Positions 1-8,587 of a stretch of DNA of 64,000 nt are shown piece by piece. The notes beneath the pieces were generated by a model. That model searched no databases. It was not told where the DNA came from and saw only the letters and a list, made by a program, of their open reading frames with translations. The position numbers and the translations under genes are program-made. The stretch's first letter is position 1. The number at the start of each line of letters is the position of its first letter. This DNA is from Moheibacter sediminis (GTDB taxonomy: Bacteria > Bacteroidota > Bacteroidia > Flavobacteriales > Weeksellaceae), in the NCBI RefSeq assembly GCF_900176425.1, contig NZ_FWXS01000006.1, forward strand, positions 62,001-126,000. The letters run 5' to 3'.

Positions 1-549
1 ATCAGTTATGGTCGCAATCGCAAAAGCACCGTCTTTGAATTCATCCAAAATTATATTTGTATCATCGGGAACGCCTCCTTCAGGAAAGATTACAATGCTG
101 TTTCCTAAATTAATTTTTTCTTTTGCCAATTTAAAAACCCGGCGTTTACTCGTATTGTCAGACCGATTGACGAGGATGCAAATTTGCTTATAAATCCTGC
201 CAAATATGGGAACTTTAGACAATTCTTCTTTGGCAACAAACACAATTGGGTGTTTGGGATGAATGATAGCCATGACCAAAATGTCGATTCCGGAAGTATG
301 ATTGGATATAAACATATAAGATTGGTTTGGATTGAGTTCTTGATTTCTTTCAAGATTTAATCGAAATCCGGAACCATAAAAAATTAAAATTGCCCACAAT
401 CGTATACCTTTGTAAGCCAATGGAAATGTTTTTTGGGAAAATGAAAGTGGATAAGTCCAGAAAATACCGATGGTAAGAATAAGAAAGACAGTCAGAAAAC
501 AAAACCAGCATTTCCAAAGTATAATAAATATTTCGCTGAGCATTTTCAT
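1..549 (-). CDS. plsC: 1-acyl-sn-glycerol-3-phosphate acyltransferase (PlsC/LPLAT family), C-terminal part missing
   Basis: Predicted membrane-associated acyltransferase that adds the second acyl chain to lysophosphatidic acid in phospholipid synthesis. The minus-strand frame is open from 549 to the window edge (183 codons) and reads as a hydrophobic N-terminal segment (about residues 3-27). Then come the catalytic HX4D motif (SNHTSGID), and further on FPEGG, the equivalent of the FPEGTRS substrate motif. A start at 543 (second ATG, MLSEIF) is equally possible. A TAnnTTTG-type element lies at 557-564. The C-terminus lies outside the window, so the exact subfamily is uncertain. FPEGG followed by VPDD rather than TRS is a slightly divergent motif. 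Confidence 0.85.
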   Translation of the reverse strand, partial: MKMLSEIFIILWKCWFCFLTVFLILTIGIFWTYPLSFSQKTFPLAYKGIRLWAILIFYGSGFRLNLERNQELNPNQSYMFISNHTSGIDILVMAIIHPKHPIVFVAKEELSKVPIFGRIYKQICILVNRSDNTSKRRVFKLAKEKINLGNSIVIFPEGGVPDDTNIILDEFKDGAFAIATITD

Positions 550-556
550 TTCGGAT

Positions 557-564
557 CAAAAATA
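557..564 (-). promoter_or_regulatory. -7 element of plsC
   Basis: On the minus strand this reads TATTTTTG, a full match to the Bacteroidota -7 consensus TAnnTTTG. It ends only 7 nt before the ATG at 549, so the mRNA leader would be extremely short. Confidence 0.4.
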
Positions 565-587
565 AGAATTCCCTCAAATTATAGGAA

Positions 588-614
588 ATAAAAAAGCCCC
601 GAATTTCGGGGCTT
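588..614 (-). terminator. Intrinsic terminator of the small lipoprotein gene
   Basis: A ten-base-pair perfect stem (AAGCCCCGAA / TTCGGGGCTT) with a 2-nt loop. It is followed on the minus strand by a run of T, directly downstream of the lipoprotein stop codon. Confidence 0.85.
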
Positions 615-636
615 GATTTTTATAAGCTTCGCTTAA

Positions 637-909
637 TTATTTTGCAGGAGCTTCTTCAGTTGCAGCTGGAGTAGTTCCGTCAGCTGGAGCAGCTTCTACT
701 GGAGCAACTTCAGTTCCGTCAGCTGGAGCAGCTTCTACTGGAGCAGTTTCTACTGGAGCAACTTCTTCAGTTGGAGCAACCTCAGCACCTTCAACACCTT
801 CTTCTGTAGTTTCTACAGTTTCTTCAGCTTTTTGCTCACAAGAGATGTTAGCGAAAGACAAAGCAACAACTGCTAATAATGCGAATCCTTTTACAAATAC
901 TTTTTTCAT
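637..909 (-). CDS. Small repeat-rich lipoprotein
   Basis: A 90-residue lipoprotein of unknown function. It begins with MKKVFVKGFALL and a hydrophobic signal ending in a lipobox-like ANISC, so the cysteine near residue 24 should be lipidated. The mature part is almost only Glu, Ala, Pro, Val and Thr, with no foldable core. It contains a duplicated 13-residue unit (EVAPVEAAPADGT), reflected in a 39-bp tandem repeat in the DNA. Monocistronic, with its own promoter element and a strong terminator. Such acidic Pro/Ala-rich lipoproteins may be flexible cell-wall spacers, but that is only a guess. No homologue recognised. Confidence 0.8.
   Translation of the reverse strand: MKKVFVKGFALLAVVALSFANISCEQKAEETVETTEEGVEGAEVAPTEEVAPVETAPVEAAPADGTEVAPVEAAPADGTTPAATEEAPAK
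674..751. repeat. 39-bp tandem repeat inside the lipoprotein gene
   Basis: Two consecutive copies of a 39-bp unit starting GTTCCGTCAGCTGGAGCAGC, at 674 and 713. The second copy diverges after about 33 bases. The unit length is a multiple of three, so copy-number change would keep the reading frame. Confidence 0.8.
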
Positions 910-941
910 AACTAAAATTTTTTAATGGTTTTTATTTGTTC

Positions 942-949
942 CAAAAGTA
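942..949 (-). promoter_or_regulatory. -7 element of the small lipoprotein gene
   Basis: Minus-strand TACTTTTG, an exact match to TAnnTTTG, about 33 nt upstream of the ATG at 909. Confidence 0.55.
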
Positions 950-1051
950 CATTAGCTTTGCATCTGAGTTGTTGAAAATGGGTTGTAAGGGTCTTGTAAA
1001 TCATTTTACAATTTACAAAAAACTGAAAATCAATAAATTAAATCTAAATAT

Positions 1052-2071
1052 TTGACTAAATTTTCTGATATAGAATTGTTTGATTTGCTTAAAAAAGACA
1101 TCACTAAACACTTTTTTGAGTCAAATTCTGCTTCGTCTTATGACATTTCGGAGTGGAAAGGACAAGACATTGTAACTTTTCAGGAAGATTTGTTTGCAAG
1201 AACAAAATCAACGGTAAGCGAAAAATGGTTTTATACCTATTTCAAATCTGATTTTAAAAAGCTTCCACGGATAGATATGTTAAATATTTTGGCGCAATAT
1301 GCCGGGCATACTAATTGGGCGGCATTTTCCAGGTCACAAAATAACAATTACGTTCCCGAGACTCCTGTTTCAGTGGAATTAGACGTAATTCCTGTTACCA
1401 CTGAAGCGGATATTTCTCAGATTGAAGATAAAATAGAAGCTAAAATCATCAATCCTCCAAAAAAGAAAGGCAAATATGCAGTAACAGCTGCAATTAGTAT
1501 TTTGATTTTAGGAATTTTTGGTGCAATTATTTATTATTCATTCTTTTATCAAAGAACTTATGAGTTTTGTTTTATAGATTCTGACAGAAATACTTCTATA
1601 AAAGACCCGATTGAAATTACAATTCTCAGGAAAGGATTTACACCGTTGCAGTTGGTTACCAATAATGGCTGCATTCAATTTAGTTCGATGGAAGACACTT
1701 TGCAGATGTATGTAAGTTCTCCTTATCATAAATTAGATACGTTTAAAATTAATTTACATCAATACCAAAACAAAGAAAATATCCGCTTGGAACCTGATGA
1801 TTATAAGGTAATGTTGCGGCATTATTCAAAATCTTCCCAAAGCGTTAAGGAAAGAATCAAAATGCTCAATGAAATGATTGCGGATGATGCGTTGATCTAT
1901 CAAGTATATGATAATGAGTTCTTTGGCGTAGAAGTTTTGAGCAAAAAACAATACATCAATTTAGTATCGCTTCCCACAAGTTCATTGAAAAATTTCACTT
2001 TGATAGAAGCTGAAAGGAAAAACGGGAAGATCGTTAAGTTAAAATTTAAAATCCATTCAGATGAAAGCTAA
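1052..2071 (+). CDS. Single-pass membrane protein of unknown function with a cytoplasmic N-terminal domain
   Basis: 339 residues. The start is TTG at 1052: an in-frame stop lies at 1034 and no ATG occurs before deep in the domain. Residues 1-105 form a soluble domain rich in aromatic residues (SEKWFYTYFKSD, then LPRIDMLNILAQYAGHTNW). I have seen this style in flavobacterial proteins but cannot name it. A Pro/Lys-rich linker follows, then one transmembrane helix near residues 145-165, and a C-terminal region that would be extracytoplasmic. It overlaps the next lipoprotein gene by 11 bp, so the two are probably co-translated. Function unknown; a sensing or anchoring role is speculation. Confidence 0.75.
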   Translation: MTKFSDIELFDLLKKDITKHFFESNSASSYDISEWKGQDIVTFQEDLFARTKSTVSEKWFYTYFKSDFKKLPRIDMLNILAQYAGHTNWAAFSRSQNNNYVPETPVSVELDVIPVTTEADISQIEDKIEAKIINPPKKKGKYAVTAAISILILGIFGAIIYYSFFYQRTYEFCFIDSDRNTSIKDPIEITILRKGFTPLQLVTNNGCIQFSSMEDTLQMYVSSPYHKLDTFKINLHQYQNKENIRLEPDDYKVMLRHYSKSSQSVKERIKMLNEMIADDALIYQVYDNEFFGVEVLSKKQYINLVSLPTSSLKNFTLIEAERKNGKIVKLKFKIHSDES

Positions 2072-2651
2072 ACGTTTTATATCGATTTTATTCTGTTTGA
2101 TTTTTGTTGCAGTTGCCTGTAAAAAAGAGCAATTCTTTGATGGAGAGCATGATCCGGAAGTAATTAAAAATTATAAAAATGAGTCTGCTCCGGTTTCCAA
2201 AATGGATTCTATCGCCTCTATCAACTTCATTACCAAACAGAAACTTTTGGAAGTTTACGAACTTTCTCTACTTTATTCGTCTAAACAAAATGACAGCATT
2301 TTAAAAGATTTACTTCATTCACAATTAGCAAGTTACTTTTTAGAATCAGATACTTTGAGTATTCTTGAAATGTTGAAAGAAATTGATTCGCTTCAGGCAA
2401 AATTTATAGAAATCAGGAATTTTAAAGATGTGGAAAGTGATTCTATTACAGATGATTCCGTAAGGAAAATTGATTATTGGGTAAAATATTATTCGGTAGA
2501 CAAAAAACTGATTGATTCTCTAAACAAAACTGCAGAATTCATTTTGAAAAAAGAACCGAAAAAATTCAAGCACGAATTTACTTTTTATTTTACAGATTTG
2601 AATTTGCCTAAAAATCAAAAGGATACAATTTCCTCTCCGGTAACGCAATAA
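2061..2651 (+). CDS. Lipoprotein of unknown function
   Basis: 196 residues with an N-terminal hydrophobic signal and a lipobox (FVAVAC, lipidated Cys near residue 20). The mature part looks alpha-helical and charged (SIASINFITKQKLLEVYELS). It starts inside the end of the preceding membrane-protein gene (11-bp overlap), suggesting a joint envelope function. Its 3' end overlaps the convergent 5-FCL gene by 37 bp, so it has no room for its own terminator. No family recognised. Confidence 0.75.
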   Translation: MKAKRFISILFCLIFVAVACKKEQFFDGEHDPEVIKNYKNESAPVSKMDSIASINFITKQKLLEVYELSLLYSSKQNDSILKDLLHSQLASYFLESDTLSILEMLKEIDSLQAKFIEIRNFKDVESDSITDDSVRKIDYWVKYYSVDKKLIDSLNKTAEFILKKEPKKFKHEFTFYFTDLNLPKNQKDTISSPVTQ

Positions 2652-3172
2652 TCCAGTGGAACATCCGATTCAAAAATATTTTCTATTTTCGGAATGGGTG
2701 CAAAAAAATTCAATCCGATTTTGATGATGTCTTTTCTGCAGTCTTTTAAAAATTGATCGTAATATCCACCTCCATAGCCAATCCTGTTTCCATTTTGGTC
2801 ACAAATCAGCATGGGCATAAAAATTACATCGATTTGTTTTGAATCAATGAGTTGAAAAGATTTAGGTTCAGGAACATTGAATTTTCCAGATTCAAATTCC
2901 GTGTTTTCATTAATCAAACAACTTAGCATTCTATCTTCTTCAACTTTTGGAACACTCACTTGTTTTTCAAGATGAAATAAATAATCAATAATCGGTAAAG
3001 TGTTGATTTCTTTTTGGTTTGAAATCGGAATGAATACATGAAAAGAAGAATTTCCCCAAATCTGCATTGATTGTAAATTCTCTAAAATTCTTAGGCTGAT
3101 TACATTTACTTCTTCTGAAGAAAGTTCTTTCCGTTTGGATTTGTAAAGCGTTCTGAGCTCGGATTTGGTCAT
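2615..3172 (-). CDS. 5-formyltetrahydrofolate cyclo-ligase
   Basis: Converts 5-formyl-THF to 5,10-methenyl-THF using ATP (folate one-carbon pool; YgfA/MTHFS family, cytoplasmic). The start MTKSELRTLYKSKRKELS at 3172 is preferred over an upstream non-ATG start because it gives a four-base ATGA overlap with the ferredoxin gene, and the family normally begins with a Lys/Arg-rich helix like this one. The diagnostic glycine-rich motif GNRIGYGGGYYDQFL lies about 60 residues from the C-terminus. Length 185 residues, as expected. Last gene of the operon with ferredoxin and the U32 protein. Confidence 0.9.
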   Translation of the reverse strand: MTKSELRTLYKSKRKELSSEEVNVISLRILENLQSMQIWGNSSFHVFIPISNQKEINTLPIIDYLFHLEKQVSVPKVEEDRMLSCLINENTEFESGKFNVPEPKSFQLIDSKQIDVIFMPMLICDQNGNRIGYGGGYYDQFLKDCRKDIIKIGLNFFAPIPKIENIFESDVPLDYCVTGEEIVSF

Positions 3173-3399
3173 GTTTCCTTTACTGAAATGATATTGACAG
3201 GACAAGCTTTTGCGGCACGTTCACATTCATCCAAAACACTATGATCAGGATCTTTCAGTGTATGAAATCCTCTTTTTTCAATGGATTTCAGCAACACAGA
3301 TTTACCATCTTTTTTAGACATCCTGAATTTTTCAGGTGCTAATTCGGCACAATAATTACACCCAATACATTTATCTCTTTGTAAGGTAATAATTACCAT
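3169..3399 (-). CDS. Single-cluster [4Fe-4S] ferredoxin
   Basis: A 76-residue electron carrier. It has a CIGCNYC motif (Cys 12, 15, 18) and a distal CPVNI cysteine-proline, giving the four ligands of one [4Fe-4S] cluster. There is no complete second CxxCxxCxxxCP set, so it is a monocluster ferredoxin. Its start abuts the stop codon of the U32 gene, and its own stop overlaps the 5-FCL start by 4 bp. The tight coupling suggests it supplies electrons to, or matures, the neighbouring iron-sulfur U32 enzyme; this is inference from context. Confidence 0.88.
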   Translation of the reverse strand: MVIITLQRDKCIGCNYCAELAPEKFRMSKKDGKSVLLKSIEKRGFHTLKDPDHSVLDECERAAKACPVNIISVKET

Positions 3400-4656
3400 T
3401 TATGCTTCGGCGTATTCTGTTTTTACCAATTTGTATAATTTATCGGAAGGACGTATTCTGAAGTCCATCGGAATAGTAATACTGTCACCTTTTTTGGCAG
3501 AATCAGAAACTACATCTTCCACCATCATAGAAGAAATAATCAATTCTTTCGCTCCGGTTGTCGGTCCTGTAACCAAAATTTTATCCCCGATTTTCACATC
3601 GTAAGCTTCAATTTCAAATTGTCCAATATTGGTTTTCGGGAAGAAATGTTTTCCTTTTCCGACGTAAACTTTTTTCTGAGTAGCCATCGAACCATTTGCA
3701 GGCGACCATTCTCCTAATTTTTGACCTAAATAATAACCACTCCAGAATCCTCTGTTGTAAACGGTTTGCAACAAAGTCATCCAATAATCTGTTTTTTCTT
3801 TGGAGAAAGTTCCATCTGCAATTGAATCAATTGCTTCGCGGTAGCAACGAATCACGGTTGCGACGTATTCAGGTGCGCGACCGCGGCCCTCAATTTTCAA
3901 AACCTTAATTCCCGCATCTTCAATTTCATTTAAGAAATCAATCGTACACAAGTCTTTTGGCGACATCATGTATTCGTTATCCAGCTCAATTTCAAAACCG
4001 GTTTCCTGATCTATAACGGTATATTTTTTACGACAATTTTGTTTGCAAGCGCCTCGATTTGCAGAAGAATTACTCGAATGTAGGCTCAAATAACATTTTC
4101 CGGAAACCGCCATACAAAGCGCGCCATGACCAAAAATTTCGATTTCAACCAAATTTCCTGAAGGCCCGCAGATGTTTTCTTTTTTGATTTGATCGGTAAT
4201 TTTTTTTACCTGACTTAAACTCAATTCACGGCTTAAAACAACTGTATCTGCAAACATTGCATAAAACCTCAAGGTTTCGATGTTTGTCACATTGATTTGC
4301 GTTGAAATGTGAATTTCCATTCCAACTTGTCTTGCATAAGCAATTACAGCTTGATCCATCGCAATTACTGCGGTAATTTTAGCGTCTTTTGCTTTGTCAA
4401 TCAATGTTTTAATAACTGATAAATCATGATCATAGATAATGGTGTTAAGGGTAAGATAGGTTCTAACACCCAATTCTGAACAGCGTTTAGAAATTTCGGG
4501 CAGATCATCCATCGTAAAATTGATAGAAGCTCTGGCACGCATATTTAACTGTTCCACACCAAAATAGACAGAATCGGCTCCATTGTCCAACGCAGCTTGT
4601 AATGATTCAAAATTTCCGGCAGGTGCCATCAATTCAATTTTTCCGTCTTTAGTCAT
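3400..4656 (-). CDS. trhP: U32 family protein, probable tRNA 5-hydroxyuridine synthesis protein TrhP (YegQ)
   Basis: 418 residues. Members of the U32 'peptidase' family, once thought to be collagenases, include TrhP and RlhA, which hydroxylate uridine or cytidine in tRNA or rRNA in E. coli using prephenate-derived chemistry and an iron-sulfur cluster. Seen here: the N-terminal ELMAPAGNFESLQAALDNGAD motif region and a TIM-barrel-like repeat pattern. Four cysteines are spaced as in the family (GALCM, SGKCYL, RGACKQNC), the proposed cluster ligands. First gene of the operon with ferredoxin and 5-FCL. TrhP versus RlhA cannot be decided by eye; TrhP fits the length better. Confidence 0.8.
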   Translation of the reverse strand: MTKDGKIELMAPAGNFESLQAALDNGADSVYFGVEQLNMRARASINFTMDDLPEISKRCSELGVRTYLTLNTIIYDHDLSVIKTLIDKAKDAKITAVIAMDQAVIAYARQVGMEIHISTQINVTNIETLRFYAMFADTVVLSRELSLSQVKKITDQIKKENICGPSGNLVEIEIFGHGALCMAVSGKCYLSLHSSNSSANRGACKQNCRKKYTVIDQETGFEIELDNEYMMSPKDLCTIDFLNEIEDAGIKVLKIEGRGRAPEYVATVIRCYREAIDSIADGTFSKEKTDYWMTLLQTVYNRGFWSGYYLGQKLGEWSPANGSMATQKKVYVGKGKHFFPKTNIGQFEIEAYDVKIGDKILVTGPTTGAKELIISSMMVEDVVSDSAKKGDSITIPMDFRIRPSDKLYKLVKTEYAEA

Positions 4657-4675
4657 AATCTGATTTTTGAATTTG

Positions 4676-4683
4676 CAAAGTTA
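4676..4683 (-). promoter_or_regulatory. -7 element of the U32-ferredoxin-5-FCL operon
   Basis: Minus-strand TAACTTTG, exact TAnnTTTG match, about 19 nt before the ATG at 4656. Confidence 0.6.
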
Positions 4684-4742
4684 CGTTTTTTTGTAATTGC
4701 CTGCAGAAGGTTAATTAGGTTAAAATATGTTAATGTGAAAAT

Positions 4743-4770
4743 AAAAAACCAGCTGAATTTCAGCTGGTTT
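4743..4770 (-). terminator. Intrinsic terminator of the pyrophosphatase gene
   Basis: A 12-bp perfect stem (AAACCAGCTGAA / TTCAGCTGGTTT). It is followed on the minus strand by six T, just downstream of the pyrophosphatase stop. Confidence 0.85.
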
Positions 4771-4794
4771 GAATATATAGTTTTTGTTAAAACA

Positions 4795-7566
4795 TTATCT
4801 GGAAGTTACAGTAATATCAACTCTTCTGTTTTTTGCTTTACAGATATCGCTATCGTTTTGTTCACAGCGAAAATGTTGTGCTCCATATCCTTCTGATTCG
4901 ATCCTGTCAGCGGAAATTCCTCCGGCAACCAATTCTGATTTTACTTTTTCAGCTCTCGCGGTAGAAACTTTTTTGTTAGCATCGTTAGTCCCAGAGTTGT
5001 CAGTATATCCTCCGATCTTTATTTTTGATGTAGGAAATTCATTTAGTAATAAAACTATGTTTTGAATCTGTACTTTTGATTTGTCAGTTAAATCAGCAGA
5101 ATTGGTTTTGAAATAAGTTCTATCTAAAGTAATCCATTTCCAGTCTTCACCACGTGCTCCTGCAGATTGGATTTCTTCATTGGTCAAAAAATGATATAAA
5201 CTTTGTTCTGTAGAATTTCTACCTGTATTGATTTTTTTTCCAGAAGGTAGATTAATAGCTATTTTATCTCCTAAATCATATACAAAATTCCCATCGGTAT
5301 CCAATGTTTCGACATAAGTGGATTGAGCAGGTGTTCCGGTCGTAACTACTTCTGATGTTGGGGAAACAACTACTTCTGAAGTATGTCCGCCTAAAATTGG
5401 TGCAATCACCAATCCAACTAAACAGGTTAATTTGATCAAAATGTTCATGGAAGGTCCTGAAGTATCTTTGAATGGATCTCCAACAGTATCTCCAGTAACA
5501 GCTGCTTTGTGTGCATCGGAACCTTTGTAGGTCATTTCTCCGTTGATTTCAACCCCTGCTTCAAAAGATTTTTTAGCATTGTCCCAAGCACCACCAGCAT
5601 TGTTTTGGAAAACAGCCCAAAGAACACCTGAAACGGTAACCCCAGCCATGTATCCTCCTAACATTTCAGCCACCAGTGCATTTGCACCGATGTCATTCAT
5701 GTAAACCAATTTTCCAAAAAGAACAATTGCAATTGGAAAACCGATAGTCAGAATTCCAGGTAACATCATTTCACGCAATGCTGCTTTGGTTGAAATTTCA
5801 ACACATTTTCCATATTCGGGTTTTGCTTTCCCTTCCATGATTCCAGGGATTTCTTTGAACTGACGACGCACTTCATAAACCATATCCATTGCAGCTTTAC
5901 CTACTGAATTCATGGCTAAAGCAGAGAAAACAACCGGAACCATTCCTCCTATAAATAACATAGCCAATACCGGCGCTTTGAAAATATTAATCCCATCAAT
6001 TCCGGTAAAAGTTACGTAAGCCGCAAACAAAGCCAATGAAGTCAATGCAGCAGAAGCGATTGCAAAACCTTTTCCTGTTGCCGCAGTTGTATTTCCAACA
6101 GAATCTAAAATATCCGTTCTTTGACGAACTTCTTTTGGTAATTCACTCATTTCGGCAATTCCTCCTGCGTTGTCTGAAATTGGTCCGAATGCGTCGATTG
6201 CCAACTGCATTGCGGTTGTAGCCATCATTGCAGAAGCTGCCAATGCTACTCCATAAAATCCTGCAAATGCATAAGATGCCCAAATTGCGGCAGCAAATAA
6301 TAGAACAGTTGGGAAAGTAGAAATCATACCTGTTGCCAAACCTGCTATCACGTTGGTTCCTGCTCCGGTTGATGATTTTTGAACGATTGCCAAAACTGGT
6401 TTTGTGCCCAATCCTGTATAATATTCAGTTACAGATGAAATTACGCCGCCTACAACCAATCCTACAATTGTTGCATAAAATACTCTCATAGAAGAAATAT
6501 CTTGCAATCCTTCTCCAAAGAATTCCATTTTCATGGTTTCAGGTAACATATATTTAACCAATGCAAAACAAGCGATTGCAGTCAAAATGATTGAAACCCA
6601 GTTCCCAAGATTTAATGCTCCTTGTACTTGTTTTTCTTTTGCATTGTTGTCTTTAATTTTAACCAACATGGTTCCGATGATAGAGAATAAAATCCCAAAC
6701 CCGGCAATTGCAATCGGCAATAAAATTGGGCCAATTCCGCTGAATCCCTCGCTAACAATATTTCCACCCATGTCTTTGATAACATAGTTACCCAAAACCA
6801 TCGCCGCCAATACAGTTGCCACATAAGAGCCAAACAAATCGGCACCCATTCCGGCAACATCACCTACATTGTCACCTACGTTATCTGCAATTGTTGCTGG
6901 ATTACGAGGGTCGTCTTCAGGAATTCCTGCTTCCACTTTACCTACCAAATCTGCACCAACATCAGCTGCTTTGGTATAAATACCTCCACCCACACGTGCA
7001 AAAAGTGCAATAGATTCTGCACCTAAAGAAAACCCAGCCAATGTTTCCAAAACAATGGTCATGTCTTCAGTCGAAGTCCAAGTTCCGTTCATGAAAACCT
7101 GATATAATATAATAAAGAACCCAGTCAGACCTAAAACTGCAAGACCAGCTACTCCCAATCCCATTACAGTACCACCTCCGAAAGAAACTTTCAATGCCTG
7201 TGGCAAACTTGTACGGGCGGCTTGCGTCGTTCTTACATTGGTTTTGGTTGCGATTTTCATGCCCATATTTCCTGCCAATGCAGAGAAGATTGCTCCGAAA
7301 ATAAATGCAATTACAATCATCCAGTGCGTAGTTGGGACTATCATTGAAATTCCTGCCAATACAATGCTGGCTCCGATTACGAAAAAAGTAAGTAATCGGT
7401 ATTCTGCCTTTAGAAATGCCAGAGCACCTTCATAGATGTAGTCTGAAATTTCTTTCATTTTACCATCGCCGGCATCCTGCTTCAGTACCCAACTTCTTTT
7501 AATTGCCATAAAAATTAATCCGACAACAGATAAGATTATCGGAATCCATAAAAATATTTCGCTCAT
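4795..7566 (-). CDS. hppA: K+-dependent membrane-bound ion-pumping pyrophosphatase fused to a C-terminal OmpA domain
   Basis: Hydrolyses pyrophosphate to pump H+ or Na+ across the inner membrane. I start it at ATG 7566; a TTG 21 nt upstream sits where transcription would begin from the TAnnTTTG box at 7592-7599. Residues 1-727 are a full membrane pyrophosphatase. They include [20 protein letters not shown] (193-212), the DNVGDNVGD acidic motif (228-236), DNAGGIAEM (465-473) and NTTAATGKG (492-500), whose Ala and Gly are typical of K+-dependent enzymes. After the last helix (about 708-726) comes an unusual extension: a linker, then an OmpA-like peptidoglycan-binding domain (about 815-923) with [18 protein letters not shown] and NRRVDI. 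The usual family length is about 670-750 residues. The pumped ion cannot be decided by eye. Confidence 0.93.
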   Translation of the reverse strand: MSEIFLWIPIILSVVGLIFMAIKRSWVLKQDAGDGKMKEISDYIYEGALAFLKAEYRLLTFFVIGASIVLAGISMIVPTTHWMIVIAFIFGAIFSALAGNMGMKIATKTNVRTTQAARTSLPQALKVSFGGGTVMGLGVAGLAVLGLTGFFIILYQVFMNGTWTSTEDMTIVLETLAGFSLGAESIALFARVGGGIYTKAADVGADLVGKVEAGIPEDDPRNPATIADNVGDNVGDVAGMGADLFGSYVATVLAAMVLGNYVIKDMGGNIVSEGFSGIGPILLPIAIAGFGILFSIIGTMLVKIKDNNAKEKQVQGALNLGNWVSIILTAIACFALVKYMLPETMKMEFFGEGLQDISSMRVFYATIVGLVVGGVISSVTEYYTGLGTKPVLAIVQKSSTGAGTNVIAGLATGMISTFPTVLLFAAAIWASYAFAGFYGVALAASAMMATTAMQLAIDAFGPISDNAGGIAEMSELPKEVRQRTDILDSVGNTTAATGKGFAIASAALTSLALFAAYVTFTGIDGINIFKAPVLAMLFIGGMVPVVFSALAMNSVGKAAMDMVYEVRRQFKEIPGIMEGKAKPEYGKCVEISTKAALREMMLPGILTIGFPIAIVLFGKLVYMNDIGANALVAEMLGGYMAGVTVSGVLWAVFQNNAGGAWDNAKKSFEAGVEINGEMTYKGSDAHKAAVTGDTVGDPFKDTSGPSMNILIKLTCLVGLVIAPILGGHTSEVVVSPTSEVVTTGTPAQSTYVETLDTDGNFVYDLGDKIAINLPSGKKINTGRNSTEQSLYHFLTNEEIQSAGARGEDWKWITLDRTYFKTNSADLTDKSKVQIQNIVLLLNEFPTSKIKIGGYTDNSGTNDANKKVSTARAEKVKSELVAGGISADRIESEGYGAQHFRCEQNDSDICKAKNRRVDITVTSR

Positions 7567-7591
7567 AGTTCTTAAAAAATTTAACAATTAA

Positions 7592-7599
7592 CAAATATA
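7592..7599 (-). promoter_or_regulatory. -7 element of hppA
   Basis: Minus-strand TATATTTG, exact TAnnTTTG match. It places the transcript start after the upstream TTG and thus supports the ATG at 7566 as the start codon. Confidence 0.55.
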
Positions 7600-7660
7600 G
7601 TATATTCACTTAATTTGAAAAGAAAATATAGAATGAATACACTTTAATTTAAAAATAAAT

Positions 7661-7695
7661 AAAAAAGCCTTGAATTTTTTGAGGATTCAAAGCTT
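7661..7695 (-). terminator. Intrinsic terminator of the AIM24-family gene
   Basis: An 11-bp stem with one mismatch (AAGCCTTGAAT / ATTCAAAGCTT), followed on the minus strand by six T. Lies 25 nt past the stop codon at 7721. Confidence 0.8.
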
Positions 7696-7720
7696 ATTAA
7701 TATGACTAAATAGTGATTTA

Positions 7721-8413
7721 TTATTTTTGCTGAAAATAAACCTCTTCATAAGGCTGAATCAACACCCAACCATTTCCTGAAAATTTCATTTGAAATTCTT
7801 CTCCGCTTCCTCTTCCAATCAAGCTTCTGAATGAGACACTTGTTTTCAACTCCGGACTTAAATTTCCTGACCAAGCAACTGTGGCATTTGGATCTGTGAA
7901 AACCGGATTTTCCGGTGTAACCATCAATGTCAATGGATCTCCGTGAGTAGTGATGGCAACGTGTCCTGTTCCGGTCAATTTTACTTGGAATAAACCACCA
8001 GACATCATACCTGCAACGCTTTTGAGCATTGTAATTTGATTGGTTACGGTTTGATCATGGGCTAAAATATCGTTACCATTGACGCAAATGCTGTCATTTT
8101 CCAAATGTAAAACCTGTACTTTTTTGCCGCTGTCTGCAACGTACAGTCTTCCTGTGCCTTCGGCTTTCATTAATTTTGCACCTTCACCTGTTAAAGTTTT
8201 TTTCAAAAGATTTCCCAAACCGCCTGAAAGCATTCCTTCACGTTGAAAATTAATGTTTCCTACATAACCTACCATGCTTCCTGCCTTGGTCCAAACAAAT
8301 TGGTTTTTGAGATTTATCTCAAGAAGTTGAGGTTTTTCTAATTCAAAATAATCATGTTCAGCGTCATTTTGTTTTGTCTTTGCGATAAAAGACTGGATTG
8401 AATATTCGCTCAT
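7721..8413 (-). CDS. AIM24 family protein (TIGR00266-like)
   Basis: 230 residues with the all-beta, glycine-rich character of the AIM24/TIGR00266 family, whose bacterial role is not established. Seen: the N-terminal LEINLKNQFVWTKAGSMVGY segment, an internal GTGHVAITTHGDPL, and a C-terminal GSGEEFQMKFSGNGWVLIQP. This glycine-rich GEEF...F.G.G.V.vQ ending is characteristic. No signal peptide or membrane helix, so probably cytoplasmic. Monocistronic with its own terminator. Confidence 0.8.
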   Translation of the reverse strand: MSEYSIQSFIAKTKQNDAEHDYFELEKPQLLEINLKNQFVWTKAGSMVGYVGNINFQREGMLSGGLGNLLKKTLTGEGAKLMKAEGTGRLYVADSGKKVQVLHLENDSICVNGNDILAHDQTVTNQITMLKSVAGMMSGGLFQVKLTGTGHVAITTHGDPLTLMVTPENPVFTDPNATVAWSGNLSPELKTSVSFRSLIGRGSGEEFQMKFSGNGWVLIQPYEEVYFQQK

Positions 8414-8563
8414 ATTTTTTTATTTTATAAATTAAAAATAGGTAATAGTTAAGTTCTGAATTGTTAAATAAAATATAAATAAATGTAATATTAAAACTTT
8501 AACCTGTGAATAAATCATGTAAACTCTGTATAGATTTAGAGGTGATGAAGTCATGAATTCTTT

Positions 8564-8571
8564 TAACTTTG
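8564..8571 (+). promoter_or_regulatory. -7 element of the pyrE-pyrF fusion gene
   Basis: TAACTTTG, exact TAnnTTTG match, 16 nt upstream of the ATG at 8588. Confidence 0.6.
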
Positions 8572-8587
8572 CTCAAACCTTTCAGAT

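Noticed and set aside
105-577. Two short minus-strand open frames (105-353 and 350-577) as separate genes
   Set aside because: The frame running from 549 to the window edge encodes a convincing PlsC-type acyltransferase with HX4D and FPEG motifs; the other frames are shadows.
7567-7587. TTG start of hppA at 7587
   Set aside because: It sits at the place where transcription from the 7592-7599 element would begin; ATG 7566 fits the family N-terminus.
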